Shown here: positions 43,327 through 52,392 of the stretch, piece by piece
How the letters are laid out: each line of letters starts with the position of its first letter
Position numbering within the stretch: position 1 is the first letter of the stretch
Source: JALZAI01 sp038207565
GTDB taxonomy: Bacteria; Actinomycetota; Actinomycetes; Mycobacteriales; Jatrophihabitantaceae
Direction: 5' to 3'
Assembly (NCBI GenBank): GCA_038207565.1
Contig: JBBQZQ010000007.1
Location: forward strand, 1 to 64,000
DNA: 64,000 bases
Position numbers and translations under genes: made by a program
Notes under the pieces: generated by a model
Seen by the model: only the letters and a program-made list of their open reading frames with translations
Database searches by the model: none
What the model was told of the DNA's origin: nothing

Positions 43327-44613
43327 ATGACGTCGATGACCAAGGGTTCGAATGTCGCGATCAATGCGCCCGGCGTCCGAGCGGTCCTGCGGTGGCGCCC
43401 GGGTGCCGGAACGCCCGACGTCGATGCCTCGGCGTTGCTGCTGCGCGCGGATGGTCACGTCGCCTCCGACGACGACTTCGTCTTCTACAACCAGCCGAGC
43501 CACCCGGGCGGCGCTGTCCGGCACGTCGGCAAGGTTCCCGGTGCCGATTCGGTGGAAGCCGACCTTTCGGCAGTTGCCGCCGACATCGAACGCATCGTCC
43601 TGGCGGCATCGGTCGACGGCGGCACGTTCGGCCAGGTGTCGGGCCTCGAGCTGGTGGTGTCCGACCTCGCCGGGTCCGAACTGGCGCGCTTCGAAATGAC
43701 CGCCTCGACCGAGACCGCCTTTGTCAGCGGTGAGCTGTACCGCCGCAACGGCACCTGGAAGTTCCGTGCGGTGGGCCAGGGGTACGCGACCGGGCTGGCG
43801 GGACTCGCCGGCGACTTCGGGATCAGCGTGGACGAGGCTACGCCGCCCCCGCCGCCCCCGCCGCCGCCTGCCGCGCCGGTTGTGGCGGCACCGCTTGGGT
43901 CCGCGCCGCCCCCACCGCCCGCTGGGTACCGGCCGCCTCCTCCGCCGCCGCCTCCGCCGGGGTACCAGCCGCCCCCGCCGCCCCCGCCCCCGCCTCTCGC
44001 TGCCGAACCGGTTGGTGGCGCGCCGGCCGCGAGAACGCTCGACGGCGGTCCGGTCAACCTGGTCAAGTCCCAGCGCGTGAGTCTGGTCAAGTCCGGCGCC
44101 CGTCCGCTGACCAAGGTCGTGATGGGCCTGGGCTGGGACCCCGCACCCGGTAAGCGCGCCATCGACCTGGACGCGTCCGCCATCGCGTTCGACGCGTCTG
44201 GCAAGAAGATCGAGATCGTCTGGTTTCTCCATCTCACGGACTTCGGCGGCGCGCTGCAGCACACCGGTGACAACGTCACCGGCAAGGGTGAGGGCGATGA
44301 CGAGCGCATCCGGGTCGACCTCGGCGCGTTGCCGGCCCATGTCGCGTCGATCATGTTCACGATCAACTCCTTCAGGGGGCAGAAGTTCACCGATGTCTCC
44401 CGCGCGTTCTGCCGCCTCGTCGACGAGACGAACAATCAGGAACTGGTCCGATACGAGTTGTCACAGGGTGAGGCGCGCACCGGTGTGCTCATGGCGATGC
44501 TGCGCCGCACCGGCCCGACCGCCTGGGAGATGCGCGCGATCGGCGAGTTCGCCGACGGCAAGACGGTGAAGAAGCTGATCGACCCGGCATCGGTTCACGC
44601 CGCCGCGCCATAA
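43327..44613 (+). CDS. Double TerD-domain protein with polyproline linker
   Basis: 428 residues. First TerD domain at about 1-172 (VDASALLL, GYATGLAGLAGDFG), a linker of some 65 residues dominated by Pro with Ala, Gly and Tyr (GYRP and GYQP repeats), then a second TerD domain at about 240-428 (IDLDASAIAFD, QHTGDNVTGKGEGDDE). TerD domains bind calcium through Asp-rich loops; the second domain keeps the GDN and GEGDDE loops while the first has lost them (RHVGKVPGADS), so it may not bind metal. ggagg ribosome site before the ATG. Confidence 0.93.
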   Translation: MTSMTKGSNVAINAPGVRAVLRWRPGAGTPDVDASALLLRADGHVASDDDFVFYNQPSHPGGAVRHVGKVPGADSVEADLSAVAADIERIVLAASVDGGTFGQVSGLELVVSDLAGSELARFEMTASTETAFVSGELYRRNGTWKFRAVGQGYATGLAGLAGDFGISVDEATPPPPPPPPPAAPVVAAPLGSAPPPPPAGYRPPPPPPPPPGYQPPPPPPPPPLAAEPVGGAPAARTLDGGPVNLVKSQRVSLVKSGARPLTKVVMGLGWDPAPGKRAIDLDASAIAFDASGKKIEIVWFLHLTDFGGALQHTGDNVTGKGEGDDERIRVDLGALPAHVASIMFTINSFRGQKFTDVSRAFCRLVDETNNQELVRYELSQGEARTGVLMAMLRRTGPTAWEMRAIGEFADGKTVKKLIDPASVHAAAP

Positions 44614-44625
44614 ACCGGGCTGCCG

Positions 44626-44652
44626 GCCGGCGCGATCAGGTTGCGCGCCGGC
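44626..44652 (+). terminator. GC-rich hairpin after the double TerD gene
   Basis: gccggcgcg (44626-44634) pairs with cgcgccggc (44644-44652) across a nine-base loop, 12 bases after the stop codon. No T-run follows, as is usual in high-GC actinobacteria. Confidence 0.6.
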
Positions 44653-45603
44653 TGACCGTCTCCGCCGCGCCCGGTCAGCGCACGCCCCAACGTGTTCAGC
44701 TGCGGCTCCGCGTTCCGCGGAACGCGCCCATGCCGTTCCGCGTCCCGCGGCAGAGCCGCCCTGCCGCACCGTCGCGCGGTCGCTCTCGGGTTGTGGCACG
44801 ACTTCGGCAACGACAAACCGATCCAGACACCTACACCACTTCAGCGCCGACGAGCTGACCTCGATCGACCGGCACGCCGTCGAGGCCAGCATCAACCTGT
44901 GGGCCGGGCCGAGCCACGCTTGATCGGGACCTGCGGCGAACCGATGCGGGTCGAGGGTGGCGCGATGCTCGCGCACAGTGTGGTGCTCGAGGCCAAAGCA
45001 CAGGGCGGCGTGATGGCGGGGCTTTGCCGCAGCGTGCTCGGTGGCGGATCGGTAACCGGCACACCACCGAGGGCCCATGCCGAGGACACCAGCACGCCGT
45101 CCTCCAGCTGTATCCGATAGCTGATGACCAGGGGCGGGCGCCGGCCGGTTTGCTTGGCTGCGGGAGTTGCTCGGGCCCGCGTTCAGCCTGAGGCGGCGGA
45201 GACGGGCGCGTCGTTGTCGCTGGGATCGCCGCACGGTCCGCTCGGCGATCCCGGGACGGTCCGGCGCGGAAGCAGCTTGGTCTCGGCCCACAAAGCCTCG
45301 GCCAACGACAGTGCGAACGCCGTGGTAGCCCCGTCGACGGCCACGTGCGGGATGGCTGGCAGGCAACGGTGATGATGCGCGGTGCCGCGGGCGTCATCGC
45401 GGGAAGCAGGGCGGCGGTGGGGTCCAGGACGGCCGGCTGCGGTCGGGTCCAGCCAACCGGCGAGCGACGGGCTAAGCCATCACTGACCCCTCCCAGGACG
45501 GCAGGTACCCGGTAGGCGCTCAGCACTCGCGGCGCCCAGCGCGCCGGCCGCCTCGTCGGTGGTGCACGCCGCGCTTGGCAACCTCCCCGGGCAGTACGCC
45601 CTA
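44653..45603. other. About 950 bases without a convincing gene; possible decayed sequence
   Basis: Open frames here are shadows without recognisable motifs, and codon-position GC bias changes frame. On the minus strand, short coding-like segments occur in different frames (for example CLPAIPHVAVDGATTAFALSL near 45,300-45,370 and VLDPTAALLPAMTPAAPR near 45,385-45,440), as in a gene broken by frameshifts. An 18-base perfect palindrome (cgcgttccgcggaacgcg, 44709-44726) lies inside a larger fold with arms gcggctc (44702-44708) and gagccgc (44753-44759). I recognise no family. Confidence 0.4.
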
Positions 45604-47085
45604 CTAGTAGTAATCCAGCGCCGAGGTGCCGGTCGGCGACCCGCGCGGGAGCCCCTCGGCGGCGGCCGCTGCGGGGTCGAGGTCGGCCACCGCCGCCGCG
45701 AGCGCGGCCACCGCCTCGGCTAGCTGCTCGGGGGGATGGCGGGCATAGCTCAGCGCCAGCGCGGGGTCGCCGGACACCGCCCCCCGCATGGACGACAGAC
45801 CGAGCACCAGCACGCCGTGCGCCCCGGCGGCCTGCACCACCGCACCCTCGGAGAGCTCCCCGGGGAGCGTGACGACCAGGTGCAGCCCCGCAGCGGTACC
45901 CATCACCGACCACCGGGGCAGGTGTTCGGCCAACGCGGTGACGAGCGCGTCGCGGCGCCGCCGGTACTGGCGGCGCACCTGCCTCAGGTGCCGGTCGTAA
46001 CCACCGCCGTCGAGCAGCCGGGCGAAGGTGTGCTGCTCGAGCACCGGGGAGCCGAAGTCGTCGTCCCGCTTGGCGCTCTGCAGTTCGGACAGCAGCTGAG
46101 GCGGCGGGATCACCCAGCCCAGGCGCAACCCGGGAGCGAGCGTCTTGCTCACTGAGCCAAGTAGCGCCACCCGGCTCGGGTCTCGGCCCTGCAGGCAGCC
46201 AATAGGGTCACCGTCGTAGCGGAACTCTGAGTCGTAGTCGTCTTCGATCACAACGGCGTCCCGGTCGCGGGCCCAGCGCAGCACAGCGGCGCGCCGCGCG
46301 GGAGACATCACCACCCCGGTGGGGTACTGGTGCGCTGGCGTCACGACCACCGCCCGGGTCGGCGTGCGGGCCAGCGCGTCGACCTGCAGCCCATCGGCGT
46401 CCACCGGCACGTCCACGAGCCGGGGCAGGTAGCGGCCGACGACCTGCCGCTGCACGGCGTTACTGGGGTCCTCCACGGCCACGCTGGTGTGGCCGGCAGC
46501 GGCCAGGACGCGCAGGAGCAGGGTCAGCCCCTGCGTCACCCCGTTTACGATGACGACCTGCTCGGGGCGGGCCATCACGCCGCGCACCCGGGCAAGGTAG
46601 CCGGCGAGCTGCGACCGCAGCGCCCAACAGCCCCACGGTTCGACGTACCCGAGCTCACGGGCGGGCAGGGCAGTGAGCACCGCGCGCAGGCTGGTCAACC
46701 AGAGCGCGCGTGGGAACGCCGCGGTGTCCGGCGCCCCTGGCCGCAGGTCGGTCAGCGGCGCCGCGGCGCGCTGCTCCGGATATTGGCGGCGCTCCTGCGG
46801 CGCACCGGCGACCGCACCCGGAGCGACGCGGGTGCACGAGCCACCCCGGCTGTCGAGGTAACCCTCGGCGACCAGCTGCGCGTAAGCGTCGACGATCACC
46901 CCTCGGGACAGCTGCAAATCCCGGGCGAGGACCCGCGTGGACGGCAGCACCGTCCCGGGCCCGAGCTGGCCGGACCGAATCAGGTCACGCAGGCCGATAG
47001 CGAGGCGCCGGCGCACCGGGACGCCGGGCGCCCGGTCGAGCGGGATCAGCACCTCGGCGGCATTGAACGGCAAGTGGTCCCCCAT
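45604..47085 (-). CDS. MocR/PdxR-type GntR regulator with aminotransferase domain
   Basis: 493 residues. An N-terminal GntR winged helix (VRRRLAIGLRDLIRSGQLGPGTVLPSTRVLARDL, split by description) is joined to a type I aminotransferase fold with VIEDDYDSEFRYDG and the PLP lysine in LLGSVSKTLAPGLRLGW near residue 310. MocR proteins sense PLP or amino compounds and control vitamin B6, GABA or amino-acid genes. It is divergent, 92 bases, from the gene for an unknown secreted protein, its likeliest target. Confidence 0.92.
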   Translation of the reverse strand: MGDHLPFNAAEVLIPLDRAPGVPVRRRLAIGLRDLIRSGQLGPGTVLPSTRVLARDLQLSRGVIVDAYAQLVAEGYLDSRGGSCTRVAPGAVAGAPQERRQYPEQRAAAPLTDLRPGAPDTAAFPRALWLTSLRAVLTALPARELGYVEPWGCWALRSQLAGYLARVRGVMARPEQVVIVNGVTQGLTLLLRVLAAAGHTSVAVEDPSNAVQRQVVGRYLPRLVDVPVDADGLQVDALARTPTRAVVVTPAHQYPTGVVMSPARRAAVLRWARDRDAVVIEDDYDSEFRYDGDPIGCLQGRDPSRVALLGSVSKTLAPGLRLGWVIPPPQLLSELQSAKRDDDFGSPVLEQHTFARLLDGGGYDRHLRQVRRQYRRRRDALVTALAEHLPRWSVMGTAAGLHLVVTLPGELSEGAVVQAAGAHGVLVLGLSSMRGAVSGDPALALSYARHPPEQLAEAVAALAAAVADLDPAAAAAEGLPRGSPTGTSALDYY

Positions 47086-47177
47086 TCCGGTATCTCACCG
47101 GACCTCGATCTTAGACCACTCACCTGCCTACGGTCAGGACCCTGTCCGGAACAACCCGGGCAGCAAGGAGGACGAGC

Positions 47178-48227
47178 ATGAACCGAGTGAGTCGGCGCCT
47201 GTGCGGCGCCGCTGCAGCCACCATCGCGGCCGCGGCCGCGGTGGTAGTCGCGCCCGCCGCGCCCGCGTCCGCGAGCGGCAAGATCTTCATCGACAGCGCG
47301 CTGGCGATAAACCGGCAGGCCGGCACCGTCACCCTGCCGATGTACCGAGGGATGGCACACGGACGCACCGTGTGGTACGTCCTCACCGAGTCCTCCAACA
47401 AGGAGCAGGCCGAGCGGCTGGGCATCAACACGGCGGAGAAGCTGACTATCGCCCTCGGCACCCGGGCCGTGCAGCATGCCCGGGGGGACGTGCGCAACCT
47501 CACGTTCGACGACACCGTGGACTTCTCGCCCACGCGGGTCGTGGTGCCCGGCCCGACCGGCTTCCCGCCGGCGAAGGCAGTGCCCGGCGCCCGCGGCATC
47601 GGAGCGTACAGCCCGCTGGTCACCCCGGACGGGCACACCGTGCTCAACGCCACCCACGTCGCCAACGCCAGCGGCAAGCACGACGCGGTCGTGGCGATCG
47701 ATTACGGCCGCCGGCGGGTCACCCTCGACACGTTCAACGGGTTCTACGACGGCAAGCCGATCCAGTACCTGCACCAGGAGGGCTCGGTCGAACTGATCGC
47801 CGCGATCGAGGGATCGACCTTCGCGCCCAACCTCAACGCCGCCCCCAGGGTGGCCGACCAGAGCCGCGACACCTCTGCCCGCGCCGCGATCTTCCCGATC
47901 GTGAACGGACCGCTGGGGGTCAACAACCCCGAGCGACAGGGCCTGCAGTCCGCGCTGCTCGGCCAGGGCGACCCGCTGAACATCACCTCGGAGGAGCCCG
48001 ACTCCAACGACTACAGCCCGGTCTGGGATATCCACCCCGCGGTGTGGACGCCGGCCGCGATCCGCGCGGGCGAGCGCAAGCGGTTGACCAGCGACGAGCA
48101 GATCACCCGCGGCATCGAGCACGGCGAGCTGACGAGTGGGGGCGCCGGCCCGCGCAATGAAGAGTTCGGCGGGATCCGGGCACTGCCGGGCATCTCCAAC
48201 TGCCCGATCGTGCTCGAGCTGAGCTAG
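47178..48227 (+). CDS. Secreted protein of unknown function
   Basis: 349 residues. A Sec signal peptide is clear: basic MNRVSRRL, Ala/Val-rich core, and cleavage after ASA near residue 33. The mature protein is mostly beta-rich, with no cysteine pairs until one Cys near the C-terminus (SNCPIV). Phrases such as VWYVLTESSNKEQAERLGIN, YSPLVTPDGHTVLNA and DYSPVWDIHPAVWTP suggest one compact extracellular domain, but I recognise no family. Strong aaggaggacgagc site before the ATG. Possibly regulated by the divergent MocR protein. Confidence 0.8.
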   Translation: MNRVSRRLCGAAAATIAAAAAVVVAPAAPASASGKIFIDSALAINRQAGTVTLPMYRGMAHGRTVWYVLTESSNKEQAERLGINTAEKLTIALGTRAVQHARGDVRNLTFDDTVDFSPTRVVVPGPTGFPPAKAVPGARGIGAYSPLVTPDGHTVLNATHVANASGKHDAVVAIDYGRRRVTLDTFNGFYDGKPIQYLHQEGSVELIAAIEGSTFAPNLNAAPRVADQSRDTSARAAIFPIVNGPLGVNNPERQGLQSALLGQGDPLNITSEEPDSNDYSPVWDIHPAVWTPAAIRAGERKRLTSDEQITRGIEHGELTSGGAGPRNEEFGGIRALPGISNCPIVLELS

Positions 48228-48345
48228 GTCGACCAGGCACCCGGTACGACCTCGGGGAATCCGCCAGGTTTCCCTGGATCGGCGAGTGGTTACGAGCGGT
48301 GGGCAAACGCCGTCCGGTGCTGCCCTGGCGCAGGGCCCCTGGTCG

Positions 48346-49416
48346 TCAGTCCACCGGCGTGCGGTCGTCGAGCCAGGTGATGCGCTCGAAGCCGTAGGCA
48401 CGTGCCGCCTCGCGGGCCTCGCCGAAGAGGGTCTGCATCTCAGCTCGCAGCACAAACTCGCCGTGGACGTTGTAGAGCGAAAGCAGGACCGCGATATCAC
48501 CGGATTGCAATGTGTCCAGCGGTAACTCCGCCCGGCCGCCGCCGAAGGTCGTCGTGATCAGCGTTCCGCCCCACGCGAGGGGCTTACGCGACTCCGAGAA
48601 CGCGTACAGGACCAGCCGCCGCACATCGGTGCACTGACGCAGGTCGAGCGCCACTCGTTCGAAGCGCTCGTGGCTGGCAAGAATCACCGGACGCCGGGAG
48701 TTCGGGGGCGCCACCCGGTTGCCCTGAGCCAACTGCACGGTCGAGCAGGGGCCGGAGAACAGCTCATAGATCGCGCCCAGCCGCAGATCGCCGACTTCGG
48801 CAGAACACGCGGCGTCGAAGGTCAGCGAACCGATGCCGGTCTGCAATCGGCTCAGGGTGCAGGTGGGCTCGGTCGGGGACAGCAGCAAGCGCTCGCCGGC
48901 GTGCACCCGGACCTCCGCGCGCGTACGACGCGAAGGCCCGCTCGACGGTCCGGGAACCGGGGTCGCCGCCCGCGGGTGCGGGGGCGGCGCATCGTCCAGA
49001 TCGAGCGAGACGGACGACCTGCGTGCAGTTGGGGTGGCCGGGGGCGGCGCGGACGGCGCGTCGAGGTCCAGCGACGACGAAGCAGCGCGAACCGCAGGTG
49101 CGGGCGTGGCAGGTGCGGGCGTGGCAGGTGCCGGCGTGGGAGCTGGGTGCCGGGCCGGCGGGGCATCCAGATCCAACGACGACGACGGCGATGATGGCGA
49201 TGACGACGCGGTCGCGGCCCGCCTCGAGACGGACGCAGCGGCGGGCACAGCGGCGGGCACAGCAGCCGGCGCTGGTGCCGGGTCGGCGCGACGGGGGGGA
49301 CGGGTGGCGCGTCCGGAGATGAAGTCCGCCAGAGCGGGCGGCGCCTTCGGTCGCGACCGGTGACGCAGCCAGGGCAGATCGCCGCGGGCCGGAGCACTCG
49401 ACGGGTCGAGAGGCAT
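48346..49416 (-). CDS. TerA/TerD-like protein with repeated SLDLD motifs
   Basis: 356 residues. Residues 1-165 are a disordered Pro/Ala/Ser region holding three copies of SLDLD (80-84, 115-119, 137-141), each followed by Asp/Ala/Pro. Residues about 165-356 look like a divergent TerA-type domain: LTFDAACSAEVGDLRLGAIYELF parallels GLDLDLGCLWEFTDG of the TerA-like protein encoded at 52.4-53.1 kb. The repeats echo the FDLDASA metal loop of TerD proteins, so extra cation sites or a binding peptide are possible. ATG overlaps the upstream terD stop as TGATG. Confidence 0.65.
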   Translation of the reverse strand: MPLDPSSAPARGDLPWLRHRSRPKAPPALADFISGRATRPPRRADPAPAPAAVPAAVPAAASVSRRAATASSSPSSPSSSLDLDAPPARHPAPTPAPATPAPATPAPAVRAASSSLDLDAPSAPPPATPTARRSSVSLDLDDAPPPHPRAATPVPGPSSGPSRRTRAEVRVHAGERLLLSPTEPTCTLSRLQTGIGSLTFDAACSAEVGDLRLGAIYELFSGPCSTVQLAQGNRVAPPNSRRPVILASHERFERVALDLRQCTDVRRLVLYAFSESRKPLAWGGTLITTTFGGGRAELPLDTLQSGDIAVLLSLYNVHGEFVLRAEMQTLFGEAREAARAYGFERITWLDDRTPVD

Positions 49417-49979
49417 CAGAGCGACACGCCGTAGTCGCTGGCGATGCCGGCGATGCCCTTCGAGTAACCCTGTCCGAGCACCTTGAACTTCCAGCCACCG
49501 TCGTGCCGGTACACCTCGCCCAGCGCCAGCGCGGTCTCCTCGCGCAATACGGTGGCCAGTTCCTCCGAGCGGACCAATTCAGCGTTGTCGGCCAGGTTCA
49601 GCACCCGCACGCGGCAGGACTTCAGCTGTCCCAGGGTGCGCCGCTGCGCCGGGCCGTCGTTGACATAGATCACGATCACCACGCGCTCGACCTGGGCCGG
49701 CACCGACCCCAGGTCGATCTCCACCTGCTCCTGATCGCCACCGAGCGCCTGCTCCAGTTTCTGCACCGACAGATCGGGTGAGCTGAGCTGGTTGAAGAAG
49801 ACGAAATGATCGTTGGACAGCGCCCGGTTGGCCGAATCGGTCAGGATCGTCGCCATCACCAGGTTGTCCGCGAGAGCCGACTCGTGGCCCGCGTTCCAGC
49901 TGACACCGACGACCAGTCCACGCAGATTGGGGATCTCCCGCGTGAGGGCGACATTCGCGCCCCGCTTCATCTCAGCCAT
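49416..49979 (-). CDS. TerD-family protein, divergent
   Basis: 187 residues with the TerD start (MKRGANVALTREIPNL) and end (WKFKVLGQGYSKGIAGIASDYGVSL). The usual loops differ: FDLDASA reads LVMATILTD and GDNLTGEGDGDDE reads EQALGGDQEQVEI, so calcium ligands are reduced. It may be a structural partner of canonical TerD proteins. It directly follows the XpaC-like gene and is coupled to the SLDLD-repeat gene. Confidence 0.88.
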   Translation of the reverse strand: MAEMKRGANVALTREIPNLRGLVVGVSWNAGHESALADNLVMATILTDSANRALSNDHFVFFNQLSSPDLSVQKLEQALGGDQEQVEIDLGSVPAQVERVVIVIYVNDGPAQRRTLGQLKSCRVRVLNLADNAELVRSEELATVLREETALALGEVYRHDGGWKFKVLGQGYSKGIAGIASDYGVSL

Positions 49980-50462
49980 TCACAGATCCAAGTCCGAACC
50001 GCTGAACTTCGTCCGCAGGAAGCTGCCCTGCGTCATCAGCGCATCCGCGTCCTGCGCACGGGTCGCGTCCAGCAGGTCCATCGCCGACGCCCACAGCACG
50101 TCGAGCTGCTCGATCAGCGCCTGCGAGGGCGCAGTGCCGCCCGGCCGGGGAGTGTCGACCGCATCCGGGTCGAGCGCCAGGTAGGCGCGCAGCGTGGTCG
50201 GCAGATAATCGCCGAGGATGCCGTTCAGCGAGACGATCGCGCGAATGTCGAGGTCGCGGTCCGCGGAGGTCTCGATGAGTTCGCGAACCGCGTCGAGCAG
50301 CCGCCGCGCGACGACGACCGCCTCGCTCGGCAACCGGCCCGCATTGCGGTTCACCTCGTGCACCTGCTCGAACATGCTCTTCAGCAGCGCCGCAGGAGTG
50401 TCACCCGGGTCATCCTGGACGGGCGGTGGCGCCACCGGATGACCGCGCCGCAACCATGTCAC
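49980..50462 (-). CDS. XpaC-like helical protein, TelA partner
   Basis: About 160 residues from GTG 50462; the longer frame upstream is antisense to telA. Mostly alpha-helical. Near residue 80 it has ILGDYLPTTLRAYLALDPD, which resembles the 'YLPxTLxxYxxL' segment of XpaC proteins that accompany TelA in many Firmicutes and actinobacteria. The rest of XpaC is not evident. Located between telA and a terD gene, supporting a partner role. Confidence 0.6.
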   Translation of the reverse strand: MTWLRRGHPVAPPPVQDDPGDTPAALLKSMFEQVHEVNRNAGRLPSEAVVVARRLLDAVRELIETSADRDLDIRAIVSLNGILGDYLPTTLRAYLALDPDAVDTPRPGGTAPSQALIEQLDVLWASAMDLLDATRAQDADALMTQGSFLRTKFSGSDLDL

Positions 50463-50493
50463 GCAACCAACAGTAGTAGGGCGGATCGGATCG

Positions 50494-51741
50494 CTACGAG
50501 CCGATCTGCGAGGACTGACCCTCGCCGCGGCGGGTGCGCTCGAGGTACGGCTTGGCCCGCTCGATCTGGCCCTCCAGCGCCGTGACGGTCTGCGCCATGC
50601 TGTCGACGGCCTGCGCTCGGAACGTGTCAATCGTGTCCATCGTCTGGAACACGTTGTCGAACGCGGCCTGCAGCTTCTGGACGTCGATAGTGCTGCTCGC
50701 CGCCTGCTGGTTGATCTCGGCGCCCTGGATCCGCAACTGGTTCGACGTCGACTCGATAAGGTTGGACGTCGTCGCGTTCAGCGCGCCGATCTGGTCGAGC
50801 ACCAGCTTCTGGCGCGAGAGGGCCTGCGAGACGATGATCGCCGTGCGCAGCGCGGAGATGGTGGTGGTCTGCGCGCGGTCGACGCCCTTGATCAGCTCGA
50901 TGTTGTTCTTTCGGACGAGATCGAGTGCCATGTAGCCCTGCACTGATACGGCCATCTGCGTCATGATGTCCTGTCGCCGCTGACGGATGGCGAACAGCGC
51001 ATCGGACTTCAATGCCGTGACGTCGTCAGTGTGCCCGGCGGATTCCAGTTCGGCGATCTTCTGCGTGACGGCCTCGTCGAGCGCGCCGGCGAGCGCGTTG
51101 TACTCGCTCAGCTTGCCCATGGTCGTCCACATGTTGGCCTTCTCGGTCTCGATGGCGGCGTTGTCCTTGCGGAGCTCGTCCTGCCCGGAGTCGAGAGACT
51201 TGATGATCGCGTTCAGGTGCGACTGAGCCGATTCGTACTTGGCGAAGTAGCGCTGAATCTTGTCCCCGCCCGGCAGCCACTTGAGAACCTTCTTCGCGCC
51301 GGACAGATCCGCTCGGTTCGGGTCGAGCTCGGTGATCGTCCCGCGGAGATCGACGAGCGTGCTGGCGACCCGGGTCTGCGCGTCGCCGCCGCCCTTGTTG
51401 GCCTTCAAGGCCGCGGCGGGACGGTCCAACATCCGGCTGGAGACCGCTGCCGACGCACGCAGGTCCTTGTCCCCCATCGAAGTGATCGTGTCGATCTTCT
51501 TGGTGAACTCGGGGGAGCGGGCGTCGATGCTGGCCAGCTCGTCGGCGAAGGCCGCCGCCTTCTGGGCCAGTTCGCTCTTTGTCGCATCGTCGACCGGGAC
51601 GGCGCCGACCGCCTGTTCCTCTTTCACCATTGGCACCGGCGCCGGGGGCGCGAGGACGAGACCACCTGCCGCCGGGGCCGGGGCGCTCGCCGCCGCGGTA
51701 GTGCGCTGTGTCGGGGTGGAACCCAGGTCCAGCTCGGACAT
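50494..51741 (-). CDS. telA: Toxic anion resistance protein TelA
   Basis: 415 residues, nearly all helical, with the TelA core (LKWLPGGDKIQRYFAKYESAQSHLNAII, QDELRKDNAAIETEKANMW, and RQRRQDIMTQMAVSVQGYMALDLVRKNN region) intact. The N-terminal 40 residues are disordered. TelA was named for tellurite resistance; a role in envelope or DNA-damage stress has been proposed, but its mechanism is not settled. Confidence 0.93.
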   Translation of the reverse strand: MSELDLGSTPTQRTTAAASAPAPAAGGLVLAPPAPVPMVKEEQAVGAVPVDDATKSELAQKAAAFADELASIDARSPEFTKKIDTITSMGDKDLRASAAVSSRMLDRPAAALKANKGGGDAQTRVASTLVDLRGTITELDPNRADLSGAKKVLKWLPGGDKIQRYFAKYESAQSHLNAIIKSLDSGQDELRKDNAAIETEKANMWTTMGKLSEYNALAGALDEAVTQKIAELESAGHTDDVTALKSDALFAIRQRRQDIMTQMAVSVQGYMALDLVRKNNIELIKGVDRAQTTTISALRTAIIVSQALSRQKLVLDQIGALNATTSNLIESTSNQLRIQGAEINQQAASSTIDVQKLQAAFDNVFQTMDTIDTFRAQAVDSMAQTVTALEGQIERAKPYLERTRRGEGQSSQIGS

Positions 51742-51797
51742 GTGGCGATCTCCTAGGTCGAACGAGGCGTTACTGCAACGACGGTAGTACGGCAGGG

Positions 51798-52373
51798 TCA
51801 GAGGTGAGCGCCGATGGCGGGCAGCAGATCATGGAATGTCCGCCCCGAGGCGATGGCACCGATCGCGGTCATCGACCAGCCGGAGCCGTCGCGGGCGACC
51901 TTGGACATGATCTGGGCCGTGTGCGCTCCGGACGAGGTGAGGTCGTAGCGAGCGATCTCGGTCTCGTTGGCCTCGTCGATGAGCCGGCAGAACGCGTTCT
52001 CGATCTGGCTGAAGTCCTGGCCGGTGAAGGAGTTGACGGTGAACACGATCGTCTGCACGGCGGGCGACACCGTGGCCAGGTTCACCCGGACCGACTCGTC
52101 GTCGCCTTCCCCTGCGCCGGTGCGGTTGTCCCCCGTGTGCTGGACAGAGCCGTCCTGACTGGTCAGCTGCTGGAACCAGACCTGGTCGAGCAACCGGCCG
52201 CTACCGTCGAACAACAGCGCCGAAGCGTCGAGGTCGATCGACTGCGCACGGCTTCCGAACAGTCCCTTCTTGCGCACGGCGTCCCAACCGAGACCCATCC
52301 GCACCTGCGAGAGCGTGCCACCGCCGCTCTTGGTCAGCGACACGGTCTGGCCCTTACTCAGATTCACACTCAC
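51798..52373 (-). CDS. TerD/TerZ-family calcium-binding stress protein
   Basis: 191 residues from GTG 52373. Canonical start (SVNLSKGQTVSLTKSGGG) and both metal loops are present: SIDLDASALLFD, and QHTGDNRTGAGEGDDE. The C-terminal third departs from TerD (MSKVARDGSGWSMTAIGAIASGRTFHDLLPAIGAHL), and resembles the second domain of the double TerD protein at 43.3 kb, suggesting they derive from the same ancestor. Confidence 0.92.
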   Translation of the reverse strand: MSVNLSKGQTVSLTKSGGGTLSQVRMGLGWDAVRKKGLFGSRAQSIDLDASALLFDGSGRLLDQVWFQQLTSQDGSVQHTGDNRTGAGEGDDESVRVNLATVSPAVQTIVFTVNSFTGQDFSQIENAFCRLIDEANETEIARYDLTSSGAHTAQIMSKVARDGSGWSMTAIGAIASGRTFHDLLPAIGAHL

Positions 52374-52392
52374 CGGACTGCTCCCTCTCTTC

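Noticed and set aside
43850..44020. Possible simple-sequence DNA repeat
   Set aside because: It encodes the polyproline linker of the double TerD protein in frame, so it is explained by the gene.
44831..45913. 360-codon minus-strand frame overlapping the end of the MocR gene
   Set aside because: It is in another frame than the MocR gene on the same strand and gives a low-complexity Arg/Pro product.
47046..48500. 484-codon minus-strand frame opposite the secreted protein gene
   Set aside because: The plus-strand gene has a signal peptide and strong ribosome site; this frame has neither.
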